NCBI RefSeq assembly: GCF_009928425.1
Contig: NZ_JAABNS010000001.1
Location: 1,736,001-1,800,000, forward strand
Direction: 5' to 3'
DNA from: Pseudarthrobacter sp. ATCC 49987
Lineage (GTDB): Bacteria > Actinomycetota > Actinomycetes > Actinomycetales > Micrococcaceae
DNA: 64,000 nt
Within the stretch, counting starts at the first letter, position 1, and each line of letters starts with the position of its first letter. A model generated the notes under the pieces. It was not told the origin of the DNA. It saw nothing but the letters and a program-made list of their open reading frames with translations, and did not search any database. Shown in pieces: positions 1 to 8,737 of this stretch. A program made the position numbers and the translations under genes.

Positions 1-1302
1 GGCGACAATGCGTCCGCCGGTGGCGGCGAAGGGGTGGCCGGCTGCGAGGGAGGAGCCGTTGACGTTGAGCTTTGACCGGTCGATGCTGCCGAAGGCCCCG
101 TCCAGTCCCAGCCGGGTGCGGCCGAAGTCCTCGTCCTCCCAGGCGGCCAGGGTGCTGAGCACGGTACCGGCGAAGGCCTCATGGATTTCGAAGAAGTCGA
201 TGTCGTCGAGGCTGAGTCCGTTGCGGGCCAGCAGGCGCGGCACAGCGAAAGCCGGCGCCATGAGGAGGCCGTCCTTGCCGTGCACGAAGTCGACTGCCGC
301 CGCCTCGCCGTCGACCACGGTGGCCAGCTTGGGCAGGTCATGGGCGTCGGCCCACTCCTCGGCGGCGAGCAGCACGGTGGAGGCGCCGTCGGTGAGCGGG
401 GTGGAGTTGCCGGCCGTCATGGTTGCCGCGGCACCCAGGGTTTTGCCGAAGACCGGTTTGAGCGTGGCCAGCTTCGCCAGGCTGGTGTCGGCGCGCAGGT
501 TGGAGTCCCGGGTGAGGCCGCGGTACGGAGTGAGCAGGTCATCGAAGAACCCGGCGTCGTAGGCCGCGGCGAGGTTGCGGTGGCTGTTGAAAGCCAGTTC
601 GTCCTGCGCTTCCCGGGTGATCTTCCACTGCGCGGTGGTGAGCGCCTGGTGTTCCCCCATGGACAGGCCGGTACGCGGTTCCCCCGTGTTGGGAGCGTCC
701 GGGGCGAGGTCCTTGGGTCGCAGGCGGCTGAGGACCTGCAGCCGCTGCGGCAGCGTCTTGGCCCGGTTGAGGTCAAGGAGCACCTCGCGCAGCCCCTCGC
801 TCACGGCGATGGGGGCATCCGAGGCGGAGTCGACGCCACCGGCTATGGCCGAGTCGATCTGGCCCAGCTTGATCTTGTTGGCCAGGCCCAGGACCGTTTC
901 CAGCCCGGTGGCGCAGGCCTGCTGCAGGTCATACGCCGGGGTCTCCGCGGAGAGTGCGGAGCCGAGCACGGCTTCACGCGTGAGGTTGAAGTCACGGGAG
1001 TGCTTCAGCACGGCGCCGGCCGCGACCTCGCCGATGCGTTCGTCCTGCAGGCCGAAGCGGGCGATGAGCCCGTCGAGGGCCGCGGTCAGCATGTCCTGGT
1101 TGGAGGACTTGGTGTAGGCGCCCCCGGTCCGCGCAAAGGGAATGCGGTTGCCGCCCACGATGACCGCCTTGCGGAGCTGCGGCGCTCCGGATCCGGTGGC
1201 GGCCGCGTTTTCTGCTGCATCTACGGCTGTTTTTTCTGCTGGCGCAGCCACTGCGGTGGTCGATTCCTTTGGTCCGGGTGCGGACTGTCCGTTGACGGAC
1301 AT
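1..1302 (-). CDS. fadI: Acetyl-CoA C-acyltransferase (FadA/FadI-type thiolase), 3' end cut by window
   Basis: Thiolase for the last step of fatty-acid beta-oxidation, cleaving 3-ketoacyl-CoA to acetyl-CoA plus a shortened acyl-CoA. 434 residues are visible and the frame runs off the left edge. The nucleophilic Cys is at about residue 130 in QQACATGLE, and the His of the GHPFAATGGR motif is near residue 423. The N-terminal 40 residues are Ala-rich and probably disordered. The ATG at 1302 is preceded by AAAGGAG eight bases upstream. It diverges from a TetR regulator whose presumed operator lies in between, and an acyl-CoA oxidase-like gene follows the regulator, so the three probably form one fatty-acid degradation unit. 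The second catalytic Cys near the C-terminus lies outside the window. FadI versus FadA naming is uncertain. Confidence 0.92.
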   Translation of the reverse strand, partial: MSVNGQSAPGPKESTTAVAAPAEKTAVDAAENAAATGSGAPQLRKAVIVGGNRIPFARTGGAYTKSSNQDMLTAALDGLIARFGLQDERIGEVAAGAVLKHSRDFNLTREAVLGSALSAETPAYDLQQACATGLETVLGLANKIKLGQIDSAIAGGVDSASDAPIAVSEGLREVLLDLNRAKTLPQRLQVLSRLRPKDLAPDAPNTGEPRTGLSMGEHQALTTAQWKITREAQDELAFNSHRNLAAAYDAGFFDDLLTPYRGLTRDSNLRADTSLAKLATLKPVFGKTLGAAATMTAGNSTPLTDGASTVLLAAEEWADAHDLPKLATVVDGEAAAVDFVHGKDGLLMAPAFAVPRLLARNGLSLDDIDFFEIHEAFAGTVLSTLAAWEDEDFGRTRLGLDGAFGSIDRSKLNVNGSSLAAGHPFAATGGRIVA

Positions 1303-1334
1303 GGGCTGTCTCCTTTGATCAAAGCGGGTTACTG

Positions 1335-1363
1335 ATACCCAGCGTACCTGATACGCTGGGTAT
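1335..1363. promoter_or_regulatory. Perfect palindromic operator overlapping two divergent promoters
   Basis: Arms ATACCCAGCGTA and TACGCTGGGTAT are exact inverted repeats of 12 bp around the 5-bp spacer CCTGA. Each arm contains TACGCT, a TANNNT -10 hexamer, reading outward: 1352-1357 toward the TetR gene (7 bases before its GTG) and 1346-1341 toward the thiolase gene. This is the obvious binding site for the adjacent TetR protein, repressing both directions. Binding by that protein is inferred. Confidence 0.85.
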
Positions 1364-1364
1364 C

Positions 1365-2153
1365 GTGAACATCCCCCAGCCTGATCTTCCCGGCGGCAGT
1401 CCGGCCCGCTCCGCTGCGCCCGGTGCCGGCAGTGTGGACGGGCGCGCCTCGCGCTGGCAGTCGCATCGTGAAGAGCGCCGCCGCGAGCTGATCAAGTCAG
1501 CCCGCAAGGCCGTCCACAGCCTCGGCAGTGATGCGTCGATGGAGGACATTGCCGCCGCAGCGGGGACGTCCAAGTCCGTGTTCTACCGCTACTTCGGGGA
1601 CAAGGCCGGGCTGCAGCAGGCCGTCGGCGAAGTGGTGCTGAGCCAGATGCAGCGACGCATCCAGGAAGCCGCCCAAAGCGCACAGGCTCCCCGCGAGGGA
1701 CTGTTCGCCATGGTCTCCGCCTACCTGCAGATGGCGGAAACGAGCCCCAATGTCTACACCTTCGTCACGCGCTACACACCCGGCGAGGCGGAAGCCGCCG
1801 CCGGCGGCATCGCCACCGCCGGGGCCCTGGGCCACTTTTTCGCAGCGATCAGCGACATGATCGCCCGGCCCATGCGCAACCACCTCGCCGACTCCGCCGG
1901 ACGGGAGGCCGTGATCGGATACTGGCCGAACGCTGCGATCGGCCTGGTCCGGAACGCCGGCGAACAATGGCTCGCCAGCCCGGCCTCCCCCGCCAAGCCC
2001 GACCAGGAGGCAATGGCACGGCAGATCACCGACTGGCTGTGCCTGGGCATCGCGCCCGAGCTCCGCACGGCGCCACCGACTTCCGCACCGCCCCAATCAG
2101 TACCGCCCCAAACAGCACCGACCTTGTCAGAACCAACGAAGGAATCGACATGA
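1365..2153 (+). CDS. TetR/AcrR-family transcriptional regulator of fatty-acid degradation genes
   Basis: 262-residue one-domain repressor. The N-terminal helix-turn-helix (about residues 45-85) contains the family pattern SMEDIAAAAGTSKSVFYRYF, and the rest is the ligand/dimer domain. The C-terminal 25 residues are Pro/Thr-rich. The GTG start has no Shine-Dalgarno sequence; instead TACGCT lies 7 bases upstream, which suggests a leaderless message starting at or near the GTG. The gene stop overlaps the ATG of the acyl-CoA oxidase-like gene (ATGA), so the two are co-translated. The ligand is probably an acyl-CoA, judged from the neighbours only. Confidence 0.9.
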   Translation: MNIPQPDLPGGSPARSAAPGAGSVDGRASRWQSHREERRRELIKSARKAVHSLGSDASMEDIAAAAGTSKSVFYRYFGDKAGLQQAVGEVVLSQMQRRIQEAAQSAQAPREGLFAMVSAYLQMAETSPNVYTFVTRYTPGEAEAAAGGIATAGALGHFFAAISDMIARPMRNHLADSAGREAVIGYWPNAAIGLVRNAGEQWLASPASPAKPDQEAMARQITDWLCLGIAPELRTAPPTSAPPQSVPPQTAPTLSEPTKEST

Positions 2154-4285
2154 CCGAACTAGCCGACCGCCCCGCGGGCTCCACCAAGACCACCCGTGTT
2201 CCGGCGCGGGCGTCCTCACGCCCGGTGACAACAACCGGCGCTGCGGCTCCCGTCGTCGACGTTGCCGTGCTGGGTGAGCTGCTCCTGGGCAAGTGGGCCG
2301 ACACCCGCCGCACCGCGCGGGCGCTCGCAGGCCGACCGGAACTCCACAAGACCGAGGGCCTCACCCACACCGAGCACCGCCGTCGCGCGTTCGGCCAGCT
2401 CAAGATCCTGGTGGAGAACGGCGCGGTGCACCGCGCCTTCCCCGCGGCCGTCGGCGGTGCCGACGAGCACGGCGGCAACGTCGCCGGCTTCCAGGAGCTC
2501 GTCATCGCCGACCCGTCGCTGCAGATCAAGGCCGGCGTCCAGTGGGGACTGTTCGGTTCCGCCGTGAACCACCTGGGCACCGGGGAGCACCACACCAAGT
2601 GGCTGCCCGGCATCATGAACCTGGACATCCCGGGCTGCTTCGCCATGACGGAGACCGGGCACGGCTCCGACGTCGCCAGCATCGCCACCACCGCCACCTA
2701 CGACCCGGCGACCGAGGAATTCGTGGTCCACACACCCTTCCGCGCCGCGTGGAAGGACTACATCGGGAACGCCGCCATGGACGGCCTCGCCGCCGTCGTC
2801 TTCGCCCAGCTGGTGACGCAGGGCGTGAACCACGGCGTCCATGCCTTCTACATGGACCTCCGCGACCCCGAATCCAAGGAATTCCTGCCGGGCATCGGAG
2901 GCGAGGACGACGGCGTCAAGGGCGGACTCAACGGCATCGACAACGGCCGGCTGCACTTCACGCACGTCAGGATCCCGCGCACCCACCTGCTGAACCGCTA
3001 CGGCAACGTCGACGCCGACGGCAGCTACAGCTCCCCCATCGCCAGCCCGGGCCGCCGGTTCTTCACCATGCTTGGCACCCTGGTCCAGGGCCGGGTCTCG
3101 CTCGACGGCGCCGCCGTCACCGCGGCGAAGCTGGCGTTGAAGACGGCGATCCAGTACGCCACGGAACGCCGCCAGTTCAACGCGTCGTCGCCGACCGACG
3201 AGGAAGTGCTGCTGGACTACCAGCGCCACCAGCGCCGGCTGTTCACCCGGCTGGCCACGACGTATGCCGCGGGCTTCGCCAGTGAGCAGCTGCTGCAGAA
3301 GTTCGACGACGTCTTCTCCGGCCGCACCGACACGGACGAGGACCGCCAGGACCTGGAAACCCTCGCGGCGGCCCTCAAGCCACTGAGCACCTGGCACGCG
3401 CTGGACACCCTGCAGGAATGCCGTGAAGCGTGCGGCGGTGCCGGCTTCCTGATCGAGAACCGCTTTGCCTCGCTGCGCGCCGACCTCGACGTCTATGCCA
3501 CCTTCGAAGGTGACAACACCGTGCTGCTGCAGCTCGTCGCCAAGCGGCTCCTGGCGGACTACGCCAAGGAATTCCGCACGGTGAACTTCGGTGTGCTGGC
3601 CCGCTACGTGGTCGGCCAGGCCACCGGTGCCGCCATCCACCGGACCGGCCTGCGCGGCGTCGCGCAGTTCATGGCGGATTCCGGGTCGGTGCAGAAGGCT
3701 GCCATCGCGATCAAGGACGAAGCGAGCCAGCGCGCACTGCTGACCGACCGGGTGCAGACCATGGTCGCCGAAGTCGGCTCGGCCCTCAAGGGCGCCAACA
3801 AGCTGCCGCAGCAACAGGGGGCGGCCTTGTTCAACAGCCACCAGAACGAACTCATCGAGGCGGCCCAGGCGCACGCCGAGCTGCTGCAATGGGAGGCGTT
3901 CACCGATGCGCTGGGCAAGGTCACCGACCCGGGCACCAGGAAGGTCCTGACCTGGCTGCGCGACCTCTTCGGCTTGTCCCTGATCGAGGACAACCTGTCC
4001 TGGTACCTGATGAACGGCCGGCTCTCCATGCAGCGCGCCCGGACGGTGGGCGATTACATCAACCGCCTGCTCGTGAAGATCCGCCCGCACGCCCTGGACC
4101 TGGTCGACGCCTTCGGGTTCGGCCCGGAACACCTCCGCGCCGAGATCGCCACGGGCGCCGAGAAGGTCCGCCAGGACGAGGCCCGCGACTACTTCCGCAC
4201 GCAGCGCGCCAGCGGCGATGCTCCGGTGGACGAGAAAATCCTGCTCGCCCGCAAGGGCCACGGGACCAGGCAGTCCGGCGCCTGA
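2150..4285 (+). CDS. Acyl-CoA dehydrogenase / acyl-CoA oxidase-like flavoenzyme
   Basis: 711-residue FAD enzyme that introduces the 2,3-double bond into acyl-CoA in beta-oxidation. Length and motifs resemble the acyl-CoA oxidase branch rather than short acyl-CoA dehydrogenases: ETGHGSDVASIATTATYDP in the flavin-binding region, EACGGAGF, and FEGDNTVLLQLVA with the presumed catalytic Glu near residue 453. C-terminal helical domains extend to residue 711. The ATG overlaps the TetR stop by 4 bases and is chosen over upstream in-frame codons that lie inside the regulator. Whether electrons go to oxygen or to an electron-transfer flavoprotein cannot be told from sequence. A strong bidirectional terminator follows. 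Confidence 0.88.
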   Translation: MTELADRPAGSTKTTRVPARASSRPVTTTGAAAPVVDVAVLGELLLGKWADTRRTARALAGRPELHKTEGLTHTEHRRRAFGQLKILVENGAVHRAFPAAVGGADEHGGNVAGFQELVIADPSLQIKAGVQWGLFGSAVNHLGTGEHHTKWLPGIMNLDIPGCFAMTETGHGSDVASIATTATYDPATEEFVVHTPFRAAWKDYIGNAAMDGLAAVVFAQLVTQGVNHGVHAFYMDLRDPESKEFLPGIGGEDDGVKGGLNGIDNGRLHFTHVRIPRTHLLNRYGNVDADGSYSSPIASPGRRFFTMLGTLVQGRVSLDGAAVTAAKLALKTAIQYATERRQFNASSPTDEEVLLDYQRHQRRLFTRLATTYAAGFASEQLLQKFDDVFSGRTDTDEDRQDLETLAAALKPLSTWHALDTLQECREACGGAGFLIENRFASLRADLDVYATFEGDNTVLLQLVAKRLLADYAKEFRTVNFGVLARYVVGQATGAAIHRTGLRGVAQFMADSGSVQKAAIAIKDEASQRALLTDRVQTMVAEVGSALKGANKLPQQQGAALFNSHQNELIEAAQAHAELLQWEAFTDALGKVTDPGTRKVLTWLRDLFGLSLIEDNLSWYLMNGRLSMQRARTVGDYINRLLVKIRPHALDLVDAFGFGPEHLRAEIATGAEKVRQDEARDYFRTQRASGDAPVDEKILLARKGHGTRQSGA

Positions 4286-4297
4286 CCCGGCCTTGGC

Positions 4298-4340
4298 ACG
4301 ACGACGGCGCCGTCCCTGGCCGGGGCGGCGCCGTCGTCGT
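4298..4340. terminator. Bidirectional intrinsic-type hairpin between convergent genes
   Basis: 15-bp perfect arms (ACGACGACGGCGCCG and its complement) enclose a 13-base loop between the acyl-CoA oxidase-like gene (+) and glgA (-). A T-rich stretch follows on the plus strand. Confidence 0.8.
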
Positions 4341-4349
4341 CTGTTCCTT

Positions 4350-4376
4350 TGTCCTCTTGCTCTTATGTCCTCTTGC
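4350..4376. repeat. Two direct copies of an 11-bp word
   Basis: TGTCCTCTTGC occurs at 4350-4360 and 4366-4376 (period 16) in the gap between a terminator and the glgA stop. Probably a slippage product; no function is suggested. Confidence 0.6.
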
Positions 4377-4396
4377 CCTTTGGGAGGGTGCCGGGG

Positions 4397-5602
4397 TCAG
4401 GAACCCTTGGGCAGCACCGAGCGGTAGACCTCAAGGGTGGTTTCCGTGATGGATTCCCAGGAGAAGTGTTCCTCAGCCCGGCGCCGGCCGGCCTGGCCCA
4501 TGGCCCGGGCCCGGTCAGGATCGGACACGACCTCGGTCAGCGCGGCGGCGAATTCGGTGACGAACTTCTCCGGATCCAGCGGAGTGCCGGTCCCGTCCGT
4601 GACCTGCTCGATGTCCACCAGCAGTCCGGTCTCGCCATGCTGGACGACCTCCGGGATCCCGCCGGTGGCGCTGGCCACCACGGCGGCGCCGCAGGCCATG
4701 GCCTCCAGGTTCACGATGCCGAGCGGCTCGTAGATGGACGGGCAGGCAAACGCGGTGGCGTGGCTGAGGACCTGGATGAGTTCGTTGCGCGGCAGCATCC
4801 GCTCCACCAGGATCACACCGCTGCGCTGGGTCTGCAGCTGCTCGATCAGGCGGGCGGTCTCGGCCGCAAGCTCGGGGGTGTCGGCGGCGCCGAGGCACAG
4901 CACCAGCTGGACGTCGGCCGGCAGCTTGGCGGCCGCCCGCAGCAGGTAGGGCACACCCTTCTGCCGGGTGTTGCGGCCGACGAAGACCACACTCGGCCGC
5001 TCCGGGTCAATCCCCAGGCCACGGATGACCTCATCACCTTCGTCCCGGTTCCAGAGGCTCACATCGATGCCGTTGTGCACCACCTTGACCTTGGCCGGGT
5101 CCACCTCGGGGTAGCTGCGAAGGATGTCCTGGCGCATGCCCTCGGACACGGCGATGATGGCCGCGGCGGCTTCGTACGCGGTCTTTTCCACCCAGGAGGA
5201 CACGGCGTAGCCGCCGCCGAGCTGCTCGGCCTTCCATGGGCGCAACGGCTCCAGGCTGTGGGCGCTAAGCACGTGCGGGATGCCGTGCAGCAGCGAAGCG
5301 ATGTGCCCCGCCATATTCGCGTACCAGGTGTGCGAATGCACGAGGTCCGCCCCGGCGATGTCCGGGACGATCCGCAAATCCACCCCCAGGGTCTGCAGCG
5401 CGGCGTTCGCCCCGCCGAGATCCTCGGGCACGGCGTAGGACGTGACCGTCGCTCCGTGGTACCCGGGTTCACGGGGCGCGCCGAAGGCGCGCACCTGCAG
5501 GTCCACATGCTGGGCCAGCACCCGGCTGAGTTCGGCCACGTGGACCCCGGCGCCGCCATAGATTTCGGGCGGGAATTCTTTGGTCACAATGTCTATACGC
5601 AC
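4397..5602 (-). CDS. glgA: Glycogen synthase, actinobacterial GT4 type
   Basis: 401-residue glucosyltransferase of the GT-B fold that extends alpha-1,4-glucan from ADP-glucose (or makes maltose-1-phosphate, as the mycobacterial homologue GlgM does). The N-terminus RIDIVTKEFPPEIYGGAGVHVAELSR carries the sugar-acceptor-side loop. The C-terminal half has FVGRNTRQKGV and CPSIYEPLGIVNLEAMACG with the E-x7-E motif. The GTG at 5602 gives the usual N-terminus. No good Shine-Dalgarno sequence is present, but TACCTT lies 7 bases upstream, which fits a leaderless start. It diverges from glgC, which makes the ADP-glucose substrate, across about 100 bases holding a small palindrome. GlgA and GlgM activities cannot be separated by eye. 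Confidence 0.93.
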   Translation of the reverse strand: MRIDIVTKEFPPEIYGGAGVHVAELSRVLAQHVDLQVRAFGAPREPGYHGATVTSYAVPEDLGGANAALQTLGVDLRIVPDIAGADLVHSHTWYANMAGHIASLLHGIPHVLSAHSLEPLRPWKAEQLGGGYAVSSWVEKTAYEAAAAIIAVSEGMRQDILRSYPEVDPAKVKVVHNGIDVSLWNRDEGDEVIRGLGIDPERPSVVFVGRNTRQKGVPYLLRAAAKLPADVQLVLCLGAADTPELAAETARLIEQLQTQRSGVILVERMLPRNELIQVLSHATAFACPSIYEPLGIVNLEAMACGAAVVASATGGIPEVVQHGETGLLVDIEQVTDGTGTPLDPEKFVTEFAAALTEVVSDPDRARAMGQAGRRRAEEHFSWESITETTLEVYRSVLPKGS

Positions 5603-5609
5603 AAACCCC

Positions 5610-5615
5610 AAGGTA
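5610..5615 (-). promoter_or_regulatory. Candidate -10 (TACCTT) for leaderless glgA
   Basis: On the minus strand TACCTT is followed by GGGGTTT and then the GTG start, a 7-base spacing expected if transcription begins at the start codon. Confidence 0.5.
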
Positions 5616-5618
5616 GTC

Positions 5619-5631
5619 GTTACGGTGTAAC
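5619..5631. promoter_or_regulatory. Small palindrome GTTAC-ggt-GTAAC between glgA and glgC
   Basis: Exact 5-bp inverted repeat lying upstream of the glgA -10 and just before the glgC leader. It could be an operator controlling both glycogen genes. No regulator is identified. Confidence 0.4.
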
Positions 5632-5703
5632 TGATCTAGTGTGAAGACGTTCGGGCGTGCCGGACTGTTTGGGGAAGTACAAAGGCGTTCAGGAGCGATC
5701 ACC

Positions 5704-7113
5704 ATGCCGAATAAGAAAGTTTTGGCCATTGTCCTCGCAGGTGGCGAGGGAAACCGGCTCATGCCACTGACGGCGGACCGGGCCAAACCCGGTGTGCCTT
5801 TCGCTGGAAGTTACCGGCTCATTGACTTTGCGTTGTCCAACCTGGTCAATTCGCGTTACCTGCAGATTGTTGTCCTGACGCAGTACAAGTCGCACAGCCT
5901 GGACCGCCATATTTCCGAAACCTGGCGGATGTCCACGCAGCTGGGCAACTACATCGCCTCGGTCCCCGCGCAGCAGCGGGTCGGCAAGAGCTGGTTCCTT
6001 GGCAGCGCCAACGCCATCTACCAGTCCCTGAACCTCATCCACGACGCGAACCCGGACGTCGTCGTCGTCGTCGGCGCGGACCACGTCTACCGGATGGACT
6101 TCGCCCAGATGGTTGACCAGCACGTTGCCAGCGGCGCCAAGGCCACCGTGGCGGCCGTCCGGCAGCCGCTGCATATGGCCGACCAGTTCGGTGTGATCGA
6201 AGTGGACCAGGACAACCCGGAGAAGATCGCCGCCTTCGTCGAGAAGCCGTCCTCCACCCCGGGGCTCGCCGCTGACCCCACCCAGTTCCTCGCCTCGATG
6301 GGCAACTATGTTTTCAACGCCGACGCCCTTGTCGAAGCCCTGCACGTCGACGCCGAACGGCTGGACACCAAGCACGACATGGGCGGGGACATCATTCCCT
6401 ACTTCGTCGACAAGGGTGAGGCCGGCGTCTACGACTTCACCCTGAACCAGATCCCCGGCTCCACCGAACGCGACCGCACCTACTGGCGCGACGTTGGCAC
6501 CATCGACTCGTTCTACGACGCGCACATGGACCTCATCTCGCCCGTGCCCGTCTTCAACCTGTACAACTCGGAATGGCCGATCTACACGCGGCAAAGCATT
6601 TCGCCGCCGGCCAAGTTCGTCCGCGGCCCGAAGAACACGGTCGGCAGCGCGCTCGATTCGATCGTTGCCAGCGGAACCGTGATTTCCGGCGGCATTGTGG
6701 AAGGCTCCGTGCTGTCCAACGACGTCTACGTCGGCACGTCCAGCCGGGTGCTGGACTCCGTCCTGATGGACAAGGTCAACATTGGCGAAGGCGCCGTCGT
6801 CAAGCGCGCCATCATCGACAAGAACGTCAAGGTCCCGGCGGGCGCCGCGATCGGCCTCGACCATGAACTGGACCGGTCCCGCGGTTTCAAGGTCACCGAG
6901 TCCGGCATCACCGTCCTGTCGAAGGGACAGTTCGTCCCCGAACCCGGGGATGCCGAGCGGGCGCTGTCGGCTGCCAACCTGATCCTGGTCCCGGATGCGG
7001 TCCGGGCTGCCACGGAGAACTGGCCCGCCCTGCGGGATTCCGTGGACAAGGTGGCCGAAGTGCAGGCAGCCGCCGTCGGCGTCAGGGTTCCGCGGTCCAA
7101 CGACACCCCCTGA
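5704..7113 (+). CDS. glgC: Glucose-1-phosphate adenylyltransferase (ADP-glucose pyrophosphorylase)
   Basis: 469-residue enzyme making ADP-glucose from ATP and glucose-1-phosphate, the committed step of glycogen synthesis. The nucleotidyltransferase motif [19 protein letters not shown] is at the N-terminus, and GADHVYRMD and FVEKP are further in. The C-terminal part (from about residue 320) has the hexapeptide-repeat left-handed beta-helix. The ATG at 5704 has AGGAG nine bases upstream; the reading frame extends further 5' but that part lacks family similarity. TAGTGT at 5637-5642 may be its -10, giving a leader of about 54 bases. Confidence 0.96.
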   Translation: MPNKKVLAIVLAGGEGNRLMPLTADRAKPGVPFAGSYRLIDFALSNLVNSRYLQIVVLTQYKSHSLDRHISETWRMSTQLGNYIASVPAQQRVGKSWFLGSANAIYQSLNLIHDANPDVVVVVGADHVYRMDFAQMVDQHVASGAKATVAAVRQPLHMADQFGVIEVDQDNPEKIAAFVEKPSSTPGLAADPTQFLASMGNYVFNADALVEALHVDAERLDTKHDMGGDIIPYFVDKGEAGVYDFTLNQIPGSTERDRTYWRDVGTIDSFYDAHMDLISPVPVFNLYNSEWPIYTRQSISPPAKFVRGPKNTVGSALDSIVASGTVISGGIVEGSVLSNDVYVGTSSRVLDSVLMDKVNIGEGAVVKRAIIDKNVKVPAGAAIGLDHELDRSRGFKVTESGITVLSKGQFVPEPGDAERALSAANLILVPDAVRAATENWPALRDSVDKVAEVQAAAVGVRVPRSNDTP

Positions 7114-7172
7114 TCCGGGGCGGCTGCAGCGGGAGCCCGGCACCGGCGTCGGGCCGGGCCCTGCGCAGGCTG

Positions 7173-7178
7173 TAAAAT
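7173..7178 (+). promoter_or_regulatory. -10 hexamer TAAAAT of leaderless SDR gene
   Basis: TAAAAT lies 7 bases before the ATG at 7186 with no ribosome-binding site in between. A clear TANNNT-N7-ATG arrangement. Confidence 0.6.
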
Positions 7179-7185
7179 TGGGGCA

Positions 7186-8649
7186 ATGAGCTCCCCCGAT
7201 CTGCCGTCCGATCTCACCGCCGAGGACATCCAGGCCTGCCTGAAGGTCCTGAACAGCATCCACGTCTACGACGAGGAGCACCCGGACTACGTTTCAGTGC
7301 GCCGTGCCACCGGGAAGATGTTCAAGGCCGTCAAGCGCCACCGCCGGGTCAGCAAGCGGGACCTGATCGCCGAAGCCGACCGGGCCGTGATCGCCCAGAC
7401 CGCGACGGCGGCCCCGGACCGGATCGACGACGAAACCCGCGGCAACAAACTCGCGCCGTCCGCCACCGGCGAGATCGCAGGACACCTGATCAAGTCCAGG
7501 CCGTGCTACATCTGCAAGCAGCACTACACCCAGGTGGACGCGTTCTACCACCAGCTGTGCCCGGAGTGCGCTACGTTCAGCCACAGCAAGCGGGACGCCC
7601 GGACGGACCTGTCCGGACGGCGTGCCCTCCTGACCGGCGGCCGGGCCAAGATCGGCATGTACATCGCGCTGCGGCTGCTCCGCGACGGTGCCCACACCAC
7701 CATCACCACCCGCTTCCCCATGGACGCCGCCCGCCGGTTTGCCGCCATGGAAGACAGCGGCGAGTGGCTGCACCGGCTGCGGATCGTCGGCATTGACCTG
7801 CGCGACCCCTCGCAAGTGATGGCCCTGACCGATTCCCTGGACGCCGCGGGCCCGCTCGACATCATCATCAACAATGCGGCCCAAACCGTGCGCCGCTCCG
7901 GCAACGCCTACAAGCCGCTGGTCGACGCCGAGGACGAGCCCCTTCCCGCGGCCCTCCAGGCTGCCAACGGCGGCCCGGAACTCGTGACGTTCGGCCACGC
8001 CCACGACAAGCACCCGCTGGCCCTCGCGAGCACCGTCCTGGAGCACCCGGTGCTGGCCGGGGACGCGGTGACCTCGCTGGCACTGTCCACCGGTTCCGCG
8101 TCGCTGGAGCGCATCGCTTCGGGCACAGCCATCGACGCCGGCGGCCTGGTCCCGGACGTGGCCAGCGTCAACAGCTGGACCCAGGTGGTTGACGAGGTGG
8201 ATCCCCTGGAAATGCTCGAAGTCCAGCTGTGCAACGTGACCGCGCCGTTCCTGCTGGTCAGCCGGCTCCGCGGGGCGATGAAGCGCTCCACCGCGCGGCG
8301 GAAGTACATCGTTAATGTCAGTGCCATGGAGGGCCAGTTCTCCCGCGCCTATAAGGGCCCCGGCCACCCGCACACCAATATGGCCAAGGCGGCGCTGAAC
8401 ATGATGACCCGGACCAGCGCCCAGGAGATGCTGGACGCCGACGGCATCCTGATGACCGCCGTCGACACCGGCTGGATCACGGACGAGCGCCCGCACTACA
8501 CCAAGGTGCGCCTGATGGAGGAGGGCTTCCACGCCCCGCTGGACCTCGTCGACGGCGCCGCCCGGGTCTACGATCCGATCGTCATGGGCGAGTCGGGCGA
8601 GGACCAGTTCGGCGTCTTCCTGAAGGATTACAAGCCGAGCCCCTGGTGA
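7186..8649 (+). CDS. Zinc-ribbon-containing SDR-family protein of unknown substrate
   Basis: 487 residues in three parts: an N-terminal segment (1-100) with no motif I recognise, a likely zinc ribbon (C107-x2-C110 and C125-x2-C128), and a short-chain dehydrogenase/reductase domain from about 140. The nucleotide-binding loop is TGGRAKIG (150-157), and the NNAA motif is present as IINNAAQ. Ser379 matches the catalytic Ser and Lys401 the catalytic Lys, but the Tyr expected four residues before that Lys is Thr397. The nearest Tyr is Tyr389. A long insert sits in the middle of the Rossmann domain. It probably binds NAD(P); classical reductase activity is doubtful. The start is supported by the TAAAAT -10 7 bases upstream. 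It stands alone between glgC and the dormancy-like island. Confidence 0.8.
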   Translation: MSSPDLPSDLTAEDIQACLKVLNSIHVYDEEHPDYVSVRRATGKMFKAVKRHRRVSKRDLIAEADRAVIAQTATAAPDRIDDETRGNKLAPSATGEIAGHLIKSRPCYICKQHYTQVDAFYHQLCPECATFSHSKRDARTDLSGRRALLTGGRAKIGMYIALRLLRDGAHTTITTRFPMDAARRFAAMEDSGEWLHRLRIVGIDLRDPSQVMALTDSLDAAGPLDIIINNAAQTVRRSGNAYKPLVDAEDEPLPAALQAANGGPELVTFGHAHDKHPLALASTVLEHPVLAGDAVTSLALSTGSASLERIASGTAIDAGGLVPDVASVNSWTQVVDEVDPLEMLEVQLCNVTAPFLLVSRLRGAMKRSTARRKYIVNVSAMEGQFSRAYKGPGHPHTNMAKAALNMMTRTSAQEMLDADGILMTAVDTGWITDERPHYTKVRLMEEGFHAPLDLVDGAARVYDPIVMGESGEDQFGVFLKDYKPSPW

Positions 8650-8686
8650 GTCCTGCCTTGTAACAAATCCGGCCAGCGGGGTCCAT

Positions 8687-8702
8687 GGGCCTTATGGCCC
8701 TA
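8687..8702 (+). promoter_or_regulatory. Candidate DevR/DosR-type box upstream of PPOX gene 1
   Basis: GGGCCTTATGGCCCTA contains a perfect GGGCC-n4-GGCCC dyad. Its centre is about 42 bp upstream of the inferred start of transcription (TAACGT -10 at 8724-8729). It matches the motif also found upstream of PPOX gene 2, the universal stress gene and hsp20. Confidence 0.6.
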
Positions 8703-8737
8703 ATGGGGGCCCGGCACAGTACGTAACGTGGGTCCAC

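Noticed and set aside
2216..4261. Open frame of 681 codons on the minus strand, opposite the acyl-CoA oxidase-like gene
   Set aside because: Translation is low-complexity (Val/Gly/His/Gln rich) with no family motif; it is a shadow of a GC-rich coding strand.
5689..7281. 530-codon minus-strand frame opposite glgC
   Set aside because: Composition is a mirror of glgC codon bias, with no recognisable domain; glgC is certain.
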